DNA of 64,000 nt, from the NCBI RefSeq assembly GCF_000210915.2, contig NC_016620.1, positions 62,001 through 126,000 of the forward strand, in the 5' to 3' direction. The DNA is from Halobacteriovorax marinus SJ. GTDB taxonomy: Bacteria; Bdellovibrionota; Bacteriovoracia; Bacteriovoracales; Bacteriovoracaceae. Below, one piece after another: positions 34,892 through 43,301 of the stretch. Under the pieces are notes generated by a model, which was given only the letters and a program-made list of their open reading frames with translations, was not told the DNA's origin and did no database searches. A program made the position numbers and the translations under genes. Position 1 is the first letter of the stretch; each line of letters starts with the position of its first letter.

Positions 34892-35299
34892 TTATTTTTT
34901 AGTACTACTAAGGTTGTAGCCTTTAAATTGCTGTCTTGACGTAAATACCGTAGCAATTTCCTTGGTTGTTTCAAGTTTTTGCGCTTCGAGGAGCTCAGAA
35001 GATTTATTATCTATTGCCTGAACTTCAGATGACCAATTTCTAAGATCATTTTGCCAGGCCTTTAGAATTTCTACTAGTTCTGGAGTAACTTCGTCGGCCT
35101 TAAGTGTTGCCGTCATATCTTCAATCTCAGATTGAAACTTTTCCAAAACATTAATAACTCTCTCTCTATTGTCAGCTTCAAAGTTTACGAGATTAATATC
35201 CCCTCTAGATGTAGCTAGATACATTGCATGAGTTAGTTTGAGTCCGCTATCTAGAAGAGCAGTATGTCTCATAAGGAGGTTGTAAATTCTACTGATCAT
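34892..35299 (-). CDS. FliT-like flagellar chaperone (tentative)
   Basis: This is a small all-helical protein of 135 residues directly downstream of fliS, with a 1-bp overlap (TAATG). FliT, the chaperone of the cap protein FliD, typically occupies this place and has this size and helical make-up. Sequence motifs are too weak to be sure, so the name rests on context. Past its stop there is a 174-bp gap containing an imperfect 11-bp hairpin around 34844-34880 (minus-strand RNA CUGAAC...GUUCAG), possibly a terminator. Confidence 0.55.
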   Translation of the reverse strand: MISRIYNLLMRHTALLDSGLKLTHAMYLATSRGDINLVNFEADNRERVINVLEKFQSEIEDMTATLKADEVTPELVEILKAWQNDLRNWSSEVQAIDNKSSELLEAQKLETTKEIATVFTSRQQFKGYNLSSTKK

Positions 35300-35703
35300 T
35301 AGGCCCCCTGCTGCTCTTTTTGAGCACTTTCTTTTCTAAGTGTCTTGATGGCTTCTCCCCAACCCTCATATAGAGTTGTGAGTACATTTAGACATCCTTC
35401 AAGTGGTTCAGCATCAATTTTGATATTTGCTTGTGTACTTGAAAATAAAATAAAATCGTAAAGAGATGAAAGCTCTTTAGCGATATCTCCACCAACTTCA
35501 AAGTCAAGACTGTTGTTAAGTTCAATGACAATGTCTTGTAACTTTCCAATGTGTTCACCCTTGGCCGGAATATTCTTCTCACCAATGGCCTCAATGGCTT
35601 TCTTGCAACTCTTTATAGCTGCTTGATAAAGCATCAGTAGGATTTGCTCCTTACTTGCTGTGTGAATTGATGTCTTCTTATAAGCACCTAAACCATAACT
35701 CAT
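35299..35703 (-). CDS. fliS: Flagellin export chaperone FliS
   Basis: FliS binds the C-terminal end of newly made flagellin and prevents early polymerisation before export. The product begins MSYGLGAYKKTSIHTASKEQ and continues ILLMLYQAAIKSCKKA, the conserved FliS first helix (LLLMLYEGAI-like). At 134 residues the size is normal. I chose the ATG at 35703 because GGAGGTGG lies at the right distance before it. A TTG four codons upstream is less likely. It sits between fliD and the FliT-like gene, the usual fliDST order. Confidence 0.92.
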   Translation of the reverse strand: MSYGLGAYKKTSIHTASKEQILLMLYQAAIKSCKKAIEAIGEKNIPAKGEHIGKLQDIVIELNNSLDFEVGGDIAKELSSLYDFILFSSTQANIKIDAEPLEGCLNVLTTLYEGWGEAIKTLRKESAQKEQQGA

Positions 35704-35718
35704 AACCACCTCCAATGG

Positions 35719-37107
35719 TTAGCCGAGTTGAGTCACAGGATTTGGTCCGCCACCACCGAGGGCCGCGATACCAGAGCCTTGACTCTTCATTCTCGAAATT
35801 GTTCCTTCTAATCTTGCAAATTTATCTTTTAGATTCTTTTCTTTCTGTTCAATCATTCTCTCTTTATTACTTATCCTTCTGTCGATTTGATCGATATTAG
35901 ATTGAAGAGAGTTCTTTCTAGATTGTAGTAGGCCATTAGGAAACTGTAGGGAAGCTTTAACAGTATCACCTAAGTGATCAATAAACCCCTTCGTTTTACC
36001 TTCCTCTCCGTAGTGACCAGTGAGGACTTGTGTTACCAATTTATAATCTTTTGATAGGGCGTTATTTAAAACTTCCGTCTCAACTTTTAGTAAACCGTCA
36101 CGCTGAAACTTGATTCCAAGATCACTAAATCTCTTGAATCCAAATTCTGTTTTTATATCTTTAAATACTGTAGATCTAAGCCTTCCCTCTAGTGATTGGA
36201 GCATGATATCTCCACCTAGTGTTCTAGAGGTGTCTGTCGTCTCATCCATGTTGTTCTGCTGCTTAATAAAGCCTAGAACGCCATTTATACTATCAACAAG
36301 ACCTTCAACTTTTGCCGTAATGGCTTGAGTATCTTCTGAGATCTTTAAAGTGAACTCTTCCCCTGGCTTTGCTTTTTTGAGATCGAGAGTGACTCCAGGA
36401 ATAAGTTCTGAAGCTTTATTTTCTGGTAGTTCTATCTCAAATCCATCGAGCTTAACTTTCGCATCGTGAGCTTCTCTTTCAAATTCTAGATAGAGATCAT
36501 TCTCACCATCAACAAAATAGAAGTAAGGAAACTCGGCTCTTTTTTCATCCCCAGTTTCCTCAAGTGATAAAATAATTCTCCACGGAGAATCACTACCACT
36601 TCCATCGTTAACAACAGAAGCACGCAGACCGTTTTCAGAGTCTTTGTTTATGAGTTTGGCGATTGCGTTTAGGTTTGAATTATCAGAGTCAACGTAGATC
36701 TCTTTACTTTCTCCATCAGGAAGAAAGTATTGAATAAATCCAACACCAACATAACTTTCGTCTGGGTTTTCAAAACCAGAACTCATGGCCGATGACTTCT
36801 GCGCGAGTTGAGTAACTTCGATTTGGTAGGTTCCAGGCTGAGCAATATTCTTATCAGCGTTTACACCTAGTATTTCTTCATTTGTTTCTACTTTTAATTC
36901 TCTTAGCGATCTTGCGTTACCATTCTTGAGTACATTTCCACGCACCCCTTCCATGAGCTGGATAAGCTCTCCAACGAGTGCTTTCTTATCGCCGATTTTC
37001 TCTTTACGAGTTTCCATGTTTTTAATTGGAATTTTCTCTGCAGCGATAATCTGCTTAACAATATCTTTTGGGAGCCCTGTTGCAATGGAGCCAAAAGAAA
37101 TACCCAA
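35719..37107 (-). CDS. fliD: Flagellar hook-associated protein 2 (filament cap) FliD
   Basis: FliD forms the pentameric cap that inserts flagellin at the filament tip. The 462-residue product has the N-terminal SIATGLPKDIVKQIIAAEK segment, a central beta-rich region, and FSDLGIKFQRDGLLKVE with a helical C-terminal third (about residues 385-445), all typical of FliD_N and FliD_C. The start is a TTG with an ideal AGGAGG site 6 bp before it. It is the first gene of the long minus-strand run. Confidence 0.93.
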   Translation of the reverse strand: MGISFGSIATGLPKDIVKQIIAAEKIPIKNMETRKEKIGDKKALVGELIQLMEGVRGNVLKNGNARSLRELKVETNEEILGVNADKNIAQPGTYQIEVTQLAQKSSAMSSGFENPDESYVGVGFIQYFLPDGESKEIYVDSDNSNLNAIAKLINKDSENGLRASVVNDGSGSDSPWRIILSLEETGDEKRAEFPYFYFVDGENDLYLEFEREAHDAKVKLDGFEIELPENKASELIPGVTLDLKKAKPGEEFTLKISEDTQAITAKVEGLVDSINGVLGFIKQQNNMDETTDTSRTLGGDIMLQSLEGRLRSTVFKDIKTEFGFKRFSDLGIKFQRDGLLKVETEVLNNALSKDYKLVTQVLTGHYGEEGKTKGFIDHLGDTVKASLQFPNGLLQSRKNSLQSNIDQIDRRISNKERMIEQKEKNLKDKFARLEGTISRMKSQGSGIAALGGGGPNPVTQLG

Positions 37108-37197
37108 ATCTTCCTCCTGAAGTTTCTTCTCTCATCCTAAGAGAAGCTGGTATACGCCTTTAAATAATAGCATACGGAGTGTTTGACGCAATGAGAC

Positions 37198-37224
37198 CGG
37201 CAAAGGGGCAGTATTTTCTACGCA
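37198..37224 (-). promoter_or_regulatory. Weak sigma28-like promoter candidate for fliD
   Basis: Reading the minus strand, TAGAAAAT, 11 bp, GCCGGTCT keeps the FliA spacing and the GCCG core but matches only 4 of 8 and 5 of 8 positions. It lies about 90 bp before the fliD start. Coordinates are approximate to a few bases. Confidence 0.3.
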
Positions 37225-37302
37225 CTTTTTGAGGGCCAGAAAATAGATAAATTTTATAAATACTTAAAATGACTTTCGGTAAGTTAATTAATCGCTTAGA
37301 AT

Positions 37303-37330
37303 AAAAAAAGGCCGGATTGGGGATCCGGCC
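37303..37330 (-). terminator. Terminator-like hairpin on minus strand
   Basis: A perfect 8-bp GC-rich stem GGCCGGAT / ATCCGGCC with a 5-nt loop lies next to seven A residues on the left. On the minus strand it is therefore a strong intrinsic terminator. No minus-strand gene to the right ends here: the next one is mutS2, 7 kb away. Either a small RNA starts within the next 70 bp, or the element shields the fliD promoter from read-through. Confidence 0.6.
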
Positions 37331-37348
37331 GTTTCGAGCGAGTAATGG

Positions 37349-37375
37349 ACATTTGAAAATATATTTCTCAAATGT
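37349..37375. promoter_or_regulatory. Operator-like inverted repeat upstream of the 37398 gene
   Basis: ACATTTGA and TCAAATGT form a perfect 8-bp inverted repeat around an AT-rich, itself near-palindromic 11-bp centre. It ends 22 bp before the ATG at 37398 and just before a TATGAT -10-like hexamer (37384-37389), a good place for a repressor or activator site. The rest of the 290-bp intergenic region holds the hairpin at 37303 and a weak fliD promoter. Confidence 0.4.
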
Positions 37376-37397
37376 TGTACTAATATGATCGGTTATT

Positions 37398-38900
37398 ATG
37401 GAAAATACTTTAGAGAAAAAGTCGGGAATACTATATTTAAAGTCTAAATTCTTTTTATATCGGATAGTTATATACTTTTCCTTTCTCTTAATACCTGTCT
37501 ATGTTCAGAAGTCATTAAGTCTAAAGCCCATTTATCTCTTCTTATTCATGATACTCTATTGCTCATTCATCATGAGCCAGTGGTTCTTCCTGGGTAAAGA
37601 AATTGATCATAGATTCAAGATTTATTTCCGAGTAAATTCCTCAATTGATAGAGTTGTTTATAGACTCTTTTTAGGAATGTTCTCTTTCATCATCATTTTT
37701 AATTTACTTTATTTACTACCATCCAAGTGGGTTTATAATTCGTTTTGGATTATATGGGGTGCTCTAGGGTTATTCTATTCATGGCCCACCCGAGGAAAGA
37801 TTATTCAGGAGTCGGTGACGACAAACTTCTCTGAGTTTCGCTACCTTGATAGTTTTGAGAAAACTCTAGTTACGCTTATTGTGAGCTTAATAGTTTTCTC
37901 TGTTCCAGAACTCCCCTCACTTGCTCAAAGAGATGCTCTCATATTTTTTCTAGATCCATCTCACCAGATCAATGAGATGTTTTGGAATTTTCTAACGGTA
38001 ACATTCTACCCTTTTAAGAGTTACCCTAGCCTCTTTAAAATTGGATGGACGACGTATTTCTATACCGTAAATATTTCGATGTATCTCCTTACCTTCTATG
38101 CGTTCTTAAGATTTTTTATCTCTAGAAGATTGTCGCTGCTTGGAGTTTTTGCTCTGTTATCGTCATGGAGTGTTTCAAAGATCATAAGTGCAAACTTGGG
38201 AACGACTTTGATAGATACATACTCTCTCGTATGGCTTTGGGGATTGTTATGGGTTACGAAGAGTTCAACTTATAGAACAGGTCTCTTTATTGGTCTGCTA
38301 GGTTTCTTTGGAACCCTTATAAATCATTCCTATACATTACTTTCGCTAATTCAAATAGCGATTCTGATGTTCTTCTATCTTAAAGATAAGACGATTTGGT
38401 TTAAGAGACAAACGTTGAAGTATGCTTCATTTGGCCTAGTCCTAGCACTTATTACCTTTATGATAAACTTTGATTTTACTAAGATTTATCATCCAGGAGG
38501 GCTTGAATTATTTTATAACTTAGCAAACTTAATAGATAGAAAAGCGTTCTTTATTCTCTCTGTGTTTGGCCTTTTAATTGTTCTTATTAGACGCTTTATT
38601 CCAAGTATAAAAAGTGTTCAAGTTCTAAAGTTTGGAGCAGTGAAGTTTGAAGAATTACTGGTTGGATTAGGCGTATTAATTCTCTTTGGAATGCTTGTAA
38701 ATATTTCAACAATAAGTAAGTTCTCACTTCTTTGGATTATTACCTTATTTAGTTTAATCCCTTTAGAGTTAATCTTCTTACATATCAGTAGATTAAGGTC
38801 TAGTCGTAATATGATTTACTTAATTTACATTCTCATTTGTTTGTTAGATTCCCATTTTGAAGGAAGGGTTAAAATATTCCTTAAACTATTTGATAGTTAA
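37398..38900 (+). CDS. Uncharacterised polytopic membrane protein
   Basis: The 500-residue product has about twelve hydrophobic segments spread along its length. The first long loop after helix 4 contains PELPSLAQRDALIFFLDPSHQ. The overall look, an acidic/aromatic early loop followed by many helices, resembles membrane glycosyltransferases of the GT-C type, but no motif settles it and a transporter is possible. It stands alone on the plus strand, divergent from fliD, with an operator-like repeat upstream. The encoded start begins MENTLEKKSGILY. Confidence 0.75.
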   Translation: MENTLEKKSGILYLKSKFFLYRIVIYFSFLLIPVYVQKSLSLKPIYLFLFMILYCSFIMSQWFFLGKEIDHRFKIYFRVNSSIDRVVYRLFLGMFSFIIIFNLLYLLPSKWVYNSFWIIWGALGLFYSWPTRGKIIQESVTTNFSEFRYLDSFEKTLVTLIVSLIVFSVPELPSLAQRDALIFFLDPSHQINEMFWNFLTVTFYPFKSYPSLFKIGWTTYFYTVNISMYLLTFYAFLRFFISRRLSLLGVFALLSSWSVSKIISANLGTTLIDTYSLVWLWGLLWVTKSSTYRTGLFIGLLGFFGTLINHSYTLLSLIQIAILMFFYLKDKTIWFKRQTLKYASFGLVLALITFMINFDFTKIYHPGGLELFYNLANLIDRKAFFILSVFGLLIVLIRRFIPSIKSVQVLKFGAVKFEELLVGLGVLILFGMLVNISTISKFSLLWIITLFSLIPLELIFLHISRLRSSRNMIYLIYILICLLDSHFEGRVKIFLKLFDS

Positions 38901-38960
38901 TTATATTTTTTATGATAAAATATATTTAAGAGTACGGTTAACATTGGAAAAGGAGTTTCT

Positions 38961-39179
38961 TTGTTTAAATCGGGGCTCACCCATCAATTATATTGTGAAT
39001 TCTTAGACTCATTTGAATTAACTAATTCGAAGCTACATTCATCACCTTTCGTTTTTGTCGATCCACAGCTTGGAGAGATAAGATTGGTTACTAGTATGTC
39101 ATCTAATTCTGAAGGTGATATTATTGCTAGTTCTGTGGCCTCGCATGGTGATTTAGAAATTCTCTCTACTGGAGAATAG
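38961..39179 (+). CDS. Small uncharacterised ORF, 72 residues
   Basis: The frame starts at TTG (38961) with AAAGGAG seven bases upstream, which is the main reason to accept it. The product begins MFKSGLTHQLYCEFLDSF and ends GDLEILSTGE. It is soluble, with no known motif. A 69-residue frame exists on the opposite strand over the same bases (38984-39193) but begins at a TTG without a ribosome site. It lies between the membrane protein gene and the DnaA-box region. Confidence 0.45.
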   Translation: MFKSGLTHQLYCEFLDSFELTNSKLHSSPFVFVDPQLGEIRLVTSMSSNSEGDIIASSVASHGDLEILSTGE

Positions 39180-39300
39180 GGCCTAAGATTCAACTAATTC
39201 TATATGAGTTAGATTCAAAGTCAGAGTCACTTTGCCACTGCTTCTTTCCCTTATTTTTAGACGTAATTGTTAGGATATTTAAACAATCAAATAGAGAAAA

Positions 39301-39597
39301 TGTGGATAACTAGATGACATATATTTTTAGAAAGTAAAGTGGATAAAGTGCGTTTTTGTGGATAACTTTGATTTTTTTGTGAATACCTCTTGTCGCGTAA
39401 TGTAAGAATGTTTCAGAGTGTTAAGAACAGTATCTTAAAGTGCTGAAAACAGGACTTTCTAAAGGACGAGTTAATCACTTCAAATAATTGACAGAGGGAC
39501 TCCGTGATTGTGGATAACTTCGGCGTTTTTGTGAGTAAAAGTGTGATGTCAATACAAAATTTTTTTAAAATCAAAAAAAATTTGGGTTTTGTTAAGG
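39301..39597 (+). other. DnaA-box cluster with adjacent AT-rich tract: candidate replication origin
   Basis: Within the 460-bp gene-free stretch 39180-39640 there are three perfect consensus DnaA boxes (TGTGGATAA, the complement of TTATCCACA) at 39301-39309, 39357-39365 and 39509-39517. A one-mismatch copy lies at 39338-39346, with weaker ones at 39378-39386 and 39530-39538. All point the same way. Right after the last box, 39551-39597 is almost entirely A and T with runs of T and A, like a DNA unwinding element. No dnaA, dnaN, gyrB, rpmH or mnmG gene is in the window. A DnaA-titration or DnaA-controlled promoter region is the alternative. Confidence 0.55.
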
Positions 39598-39639
39598 TTT
39601 GAATTGTATTAGATATAATGTCAGGCTTATGAAAACAAT

Positions 39640-40404
39640 ATGGATAATGAAATGTTAAATAGAGAAAAAGTAGATATTCTTAGAAGAGAAGTGTTAGAAA
39701 TTGTAAAAAATCGCCTTAATGGTTCATCATTACAGGAGTCTTTAGGAATTACAAAGAAGTCAGACTTCTCACTCGTCACCTTGGTGGACAAGGAAGTGTC
39801 TGACATGATGCATGTTCAGTTTAGTGACTTAATTAACAAGGAAGGCCTTCATTTCTTTAGCGAAGAAGACCAAAAGAGTTTTGGTTTTCCTGCAATAATT
39901 TTAGATCCAATCGATGGAACAAGAGAGCTTTCAAAGGGGTTGGGTGAGTGCTCAGTATCCTTGGCCATTATGTCCAGTCCAAGTGAAGGTTTTGCGTGGC
40001 TTTATAATCCTTTCACTGGCTTTGAGCTAAGTAGTGCTGATGCATGGGTGGAGCCCGTTACTTACAATGAAGATAGACTCTTTGGTTATGTCTCTAAGGG
40101 AGATATGAAGAAGGGCTTACTTGATCACTTAAACGATGTGGATAATGTGACTATTGCAGCTAGAGGAAGTATTGCTTTTAAGCTCGGTCTCTTGGCCTCA
40201 GGGGCCTGTGACTTTGTGTACTCAAAGACACCGAAGAATATATGGGATATTGCTGCTGGAACATTACTCTGTTGGCAAAGAGGATATAAGCTTTACCAAG
40301 CGGGACGAGAGGTGACTTCATTGGCCGATAAGAAAATTGCGGGCGAATTGATATGGTGTAGAGAAGAGTGCGCAGAAGTGCTACATAATTCACTTGTGAA
40401 ATAA
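39640..40404 (+). CDS. Inositol monophosphatase-family phosphatase (IMPase/CysQ-like)
   Basis: The metal- and substrate-binding motifs of the lithium-sensitive phosphatase superfamily are present: FFSEEDQ (the GEE-type glutamates), LDPIDGTRELSKG (DPIDGT) and NIWDIAAGTLL (WDxAAG). Substrates in the family include inositol phosphates, 3'-phosphoadenosine 5'-phosphate (CysQ) and sugar bisphosphates. Which applies cannot be told here. At 254 residues it is normal. A TATAAT hexamer lies at 39614-39619 in front. The start at 39640 has no good ribosome site; the ATG four codons later is an alternative. Confidence 0.85.
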   Translation: MDNEMLNREKVDILRREVLEIVKNRLNGSSLQESLGITKKSDFSLVTLVDKEVSDMMHVQFSDLINKEGLHFFSEEDQKSFGFPAIILDPIDGTRELSKGLGECSVSLAIMSSPSEGFAWLYNPFTGFELSSADAWVEPVTYNEDRLFGYVSKGDMKKGLLDHLNDVDNVTIAARGSIAFKLGLLASGACDFVYSKTPKNIWDIAAGTLLCWQRGYKLYQAGREVTSLADKKIAGELIWCREECAEVLHNSLVK

Positions 40405-40480
40405 GAGATCAACTTTTGATTCTTTTACTATTCAAATACTAGTAAAAATTAGACCTTCCAAATTCAAATGGGAGGTCGCT

Positions 40481-41389
40481 TTGCAAGCATTATACGATTC
40501 AAAATATCCAATCTTAATACAAGGTGAAACGGGAACAGGTAAAACACTTCTCGCGAAAAAGATTCATCAACGTTCAATAAGAAGTAATCAAAATTTTATT
40601 CAATGCAATCTTGCAGGCCTTACTCATTCTCTTTTTGAGAGTGAATTATTTGGTCATCTTAAAGGAGCTTTTACCGGAGCAATTGAAAATAAGGTAGGCT
40701 TTTGCGAACAAGTAAGTGGAGGAACTTTATTCTTTGATGAGATAGGTGAGATCGACTTAAATCAACAGAAAAAGCTTTTGCAACTCTTAGACTCAGGAGA
40801 CTTCTACAAAGTTGGTGCTAGTGTGAAAACATCTTTCAATGGTCGATTTATCTTCGCTACCCATAGAAATCTTGAAGAGATGGTTGGGAGAGGTGAATTT
40901 CGAGAGGACCTATTTCATAGGCTCGGAGGTGTAGCGATAAGAACAAAGTCGCTAAAAGAAAAGTCGAGTGCCCAGAGGGAAGAAATCTTGGAGCAGTTTA
41001 TAGAGGAAATTAAGCTGAAGAACAATCTCATCAATATAGCATTTTCTAATGAAGTTAGAAGTGCACTAATTGATTATTCATGGCCAGGAAACTACCGTGA
41101 AATGAAGAATACCTTAGAGCTTTTAATGCTTAAAAAGAGCTTTGGAGTGATAGAGAAGGAGAGCCTTCCCCGTAAACTTCTCTCTATTAAAACAAGCTCG
41201 AGTGACTTTAAGAGACAAATTGAGCTTTTAGAGAGAAAAATCCTTGTAGATGAGCTTGTAAATAAGGGGGTAGGTGTTAATAAGGCATCGAAATCACTGG
41301 GGATAAGTAAGACCACCTTAATTGCAAAGTTGCGCAAATATGGTATTAGTGGGCACTTAGAACAAAGAAATACGCTAAAGGCTGCCTAG
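40481..41389 (+). CDS. sigma54-dependent activator lacking a sensor domain
   Basis: The protein is essentially only the AAA+ sigma54-activating domain plus a DNA-binding end. Walker A is GETGTGKT (15-22), the sigma54-contacting loop GAFTGA is intact (62-67), and Walker B is GGTLFFDEIGE. The C terminus is a Fis-type helix-turn-helix (VNKASKSLGISKTTLIAKLRKYGI-like, about 268-291). No receiver, GAF or PAS domain precedes it, as in PspF, whose activity is set by a partner protein. The start is TTG with GGGAGG upstream. The N terminus begins only about a dozen residues before the P-loop. Target promoters are unknown. Confidence 0.88.
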   Translation: MQALYDSKYPILIQGETGTGKTLLAKKIHQRSIRSNQNFIQCNLAGLTHSLFESELFGHLKGAFTGAIENKVGFCEQVSGGTLFFDEIGEIDLNQQKKLLQLLDSGDFYKVGASVKTSFNGRFIFATHRNLEEMVGRGEFREDLFHRLGGVAIRTKSLKEKSSAQREEILEQFIEEIKLKNNLINIAFSNEVRSALIDYSWPGNYREMKNTLELLMLKKSFGVIEKESLPRKLLSIKTSSSDFKRQIELLERKILVDELVNKGVGVNKASKSLGISKTTLIAKLRKYGISGHLEQRNTLKAA

Positions 41390-41411
41390 ATTAGGTAAGG
41401 AAGATATTCAT

Positions 41412-42005
41412 ATGGGTTTTAAAGTACAGGATCATTATTTTAAAAAGGCAAAGAAAGATGATTTCTTGGCCAGAAGTGTTTACAAGCTTGAAGAAATTGA
41501 TAGCAAATTTAAAATAATAAACAAGGGTGACCAAGTAGTGGATTTTGGTTATCACCCAGGATCTTGGGTACAATATACAAGTAGAAGAGTTGGAGCAGAA
41601 GGAAAGGTTATTGGTATTGATATAAGACCACTTAATAAGAAACTCCTGACTCTAAAAAATGTAACTCTTTTTGAAAAAGATATTTTCGATGTAGATACAA
41701 CTTCGCAGCTAGGTGCAGATAATAAATTTGATGTGGTTTTATCAGATATGGCGCCTAATACGACGGGAATTAGATCAGTAGATCAGGATAGAAGCTTAAA
41801 CTTAGTAGAAAAAGTTTTTGAAGTTCTCCCTGTATTTTTGAAAGAAAATGGGAATATGGTAATAAAAGTTTTTGATAGTCACCAGGCCCAGAAGTTCCTT
41901 AAAGAAAGTAAAGGCCTCTTTAAGCAGTATGATTTCTTAAAACCGAAGTCTACAAGATCTGTGAGTAAAGAATTTTTTGTCATAGGGCGTGGATATAAGG
42001 CATAA
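41412..42005 (+). CDS. rlmE: 23S rRNA 2'-O-methyltransferase RlmE (FtsJ family)
   Basis: RlmE methylates U2552 of 23S rRNA in the late 50S subunit. The K-D-K-E set is visible: lysine in ARSVYKLEE, aspartate in LSDMAPNTTG, lysine in MVIKVFDS, and glutamate in SVSKEFFV. The SAM motif reads VDFGYHPGSWVQ rather than the common DLGAAPGGW, a noticeable variation. At 197 residues it is normal in size. It lies 22 bp after the sigma54 activator and 3 bp before the PBP gene. Confidence 0.9.
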   Translation: MGFKVQDHYFKKAKKDDFLARSVYKLEEIDSKFKIINKGDQVVDFGYHPGSWVQYTSRRVGAEGKVIGIDIRPLNKKLLTLKNVTLFEKDIFDVDTTSQLGADNKFDVVLSDMAPNTTGIRSVDQDRSLNLVEKVFEVLPVFLKENGNMVIKVFDSHQAQKFLKESKGLFKQYDFLKPKSTRSVSKEFFVIGRGYKA

Positions 42006-42008
42006 TAA

Positions 42009-43301
42009 ATGCTTATGAAATATATTAAAAATAAAACCAGTTTATATTTATCATTGCTTGTTGTCGGAGCTATCTCTTCGTTCGGTCTCTATAATCTTTG
42101 GAAAGAGATGAAGAAAGAGGAGAAACGAGAAGAAATCATTACAACAAGAACTATAATAAAAGATAATTTAAACGAAGCATTTAGATTTAGTAAGAAAACA
42201 TTCCCAAAGCAAATCGCTCTAAAAGATGAGCAAGTTAATATTAAGTATTCACTTAATTCTGATTTAACTGACTACATAAAGAAGCTCTTAAAGAGATATA
42301 GATCTGATTATACATCTGTGATCGTTATTGATAATGAAACAGGTTTCATTCTTTCGGCCGTAGGTTATGAGAGAGATGGAAATCAATTCAATATGAGTTT
42401 ACCTTTTAGCTCAACACACCCTTCTGCAAGTCTTTTTAAAATTGTGACAACAGCAGATCTGCTAGAAAAATCAGAAGTAACTAAAGATAGTGTGTTCAAG
42501 TTCAGAGGAAGAGGGACAACATTATATAAGTATCAATTAAAGGATAAGAAATCTCGTTGGCAAAGAAGGCAATCATTTGAAAGAGCATTTGCTTATTCAA
42601 ATAATGTTATTTTTGGAAAAGCAGCTATAAAAAATAGTACTGGTGAGAGACTCTTTGATATGGCCACAGACTTTGGTTTTAACGAAAAGTTAATGGAAGA
42701 AATCAGCTTGTCTAAGTCAGTATTTGAAATGCCAGATACAGATTATGAATTAGCAGAGATGGCTTCTGGATTTAATAAGAGAACAATGATCTCCCCTGTT
42801 CATGCTGCAATCTTGGCTTCTGTTGTGGCCAATGATGGAGTATTAAATTACCCAAGAGTAGTTACAGAGATCAGTGATAATAATACTAATAAAATGATTT
42901 GGAGCCCTCAGCATAAAACAAAGAGAGTCTTGGAAGTTGCAACGGCAAGAGAGCTTCAAGAGCTGATGGAAACAACAGTAAAAAGAGGAACAGCTAGAGG
43001 GTCTTTTAGAAGACTTAATAGAAAGCTTAGAGAAGGTCTTGAGATCGGTGGAAAGACAGGCTCAATTACTGGTGGTGTTCCATTTGGAAAAAGAGACTGG
43101 TTTACATCTTTTGCTATACCGACTAACGAAAGTCATGGAAAAGGGATATCTATTGCTGTGATGAATATCAACTTAAAAAAATGGTATGTGAAATCATCGT
43201 ATTTAGCTAGAAAAGTGATAGAGTACTACTATAAAGAAGTAAATCCACTAAATGAGAATATATCTGAAGCTAAGAGTAAAGAAGAAGATAAGGATACTTA
43301 G
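42009..43301 (+). CDS. Penicillin-binding transpeptidase-domain protein
   Basis: One N-terminal membrane helix (about residues 10-27) precedes a periplasmic transpeptidase domain with all three active-site boxes: S141-L-F-K144 (in HPSASLFK), S197-N-N and K349-T-G. At 430 residues it lacks the large N-terminal module and PASTA domain of FtsI. It may be a small class B PBP or a D,D-carboxypeptidase/transpeptidase with a specialised role. It is directly followed by lepB with a 1-bp overlap (TAGTG). In a predator, cell wall enzymes of this kind could also act on prey, but nothing in the sequence shows that. Confidence 0.87.
   Translation: MLMKYIKNKTSLYLSLLVVGAISSFGLYNLWKEMKKEEKREEIITTRTIIKDNLNEAFRFSKKTFPKQIALKDEQVNIKYSLNSDLTDYIKKLLKRYRSDYTSVIVIDNETGFILSAVGYERDGNQFNMSLPFSSTHPSASLFKIVTTADLLEKSEVTKDSVFKFRGRGTTLYKYQLKDKKSRWQRRQSFERAFAYSNNVIFGKAAIKNSTGERLFDMATDFGFNEKLMEEISLSKSVFEMPDTDYELAEMASGFNKRTMISPVHAAILASVVANDGVLNYPRVVTEISDNNTNKMIWSPQHKTKRVLEVATARELQELMETTVKRGTARGSFRRLNRKLREGLEIGGKTGSITGGVPFGKRDWFTSFAIPTNESHGKGISIAVMNINLKKWYVKSSYLARKVIEYYYKEVNPLNENISEAKSKEEDKDT

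Noticed and set aside
38984-39193. 69-residue minus-strand frame overlapping the 38961 ORF.
   Set aside because: It begins at a TTG with no ribosome site, whereas the plus-strand frame has AAAGGAG correctly placed.
40421-40455. TTTTACTA / TAGTAAAA inverted repeat after the IMPase gene as a terminator.
   Set aside because: Stem is AT-only and there is no T tract after it; too weak to call.
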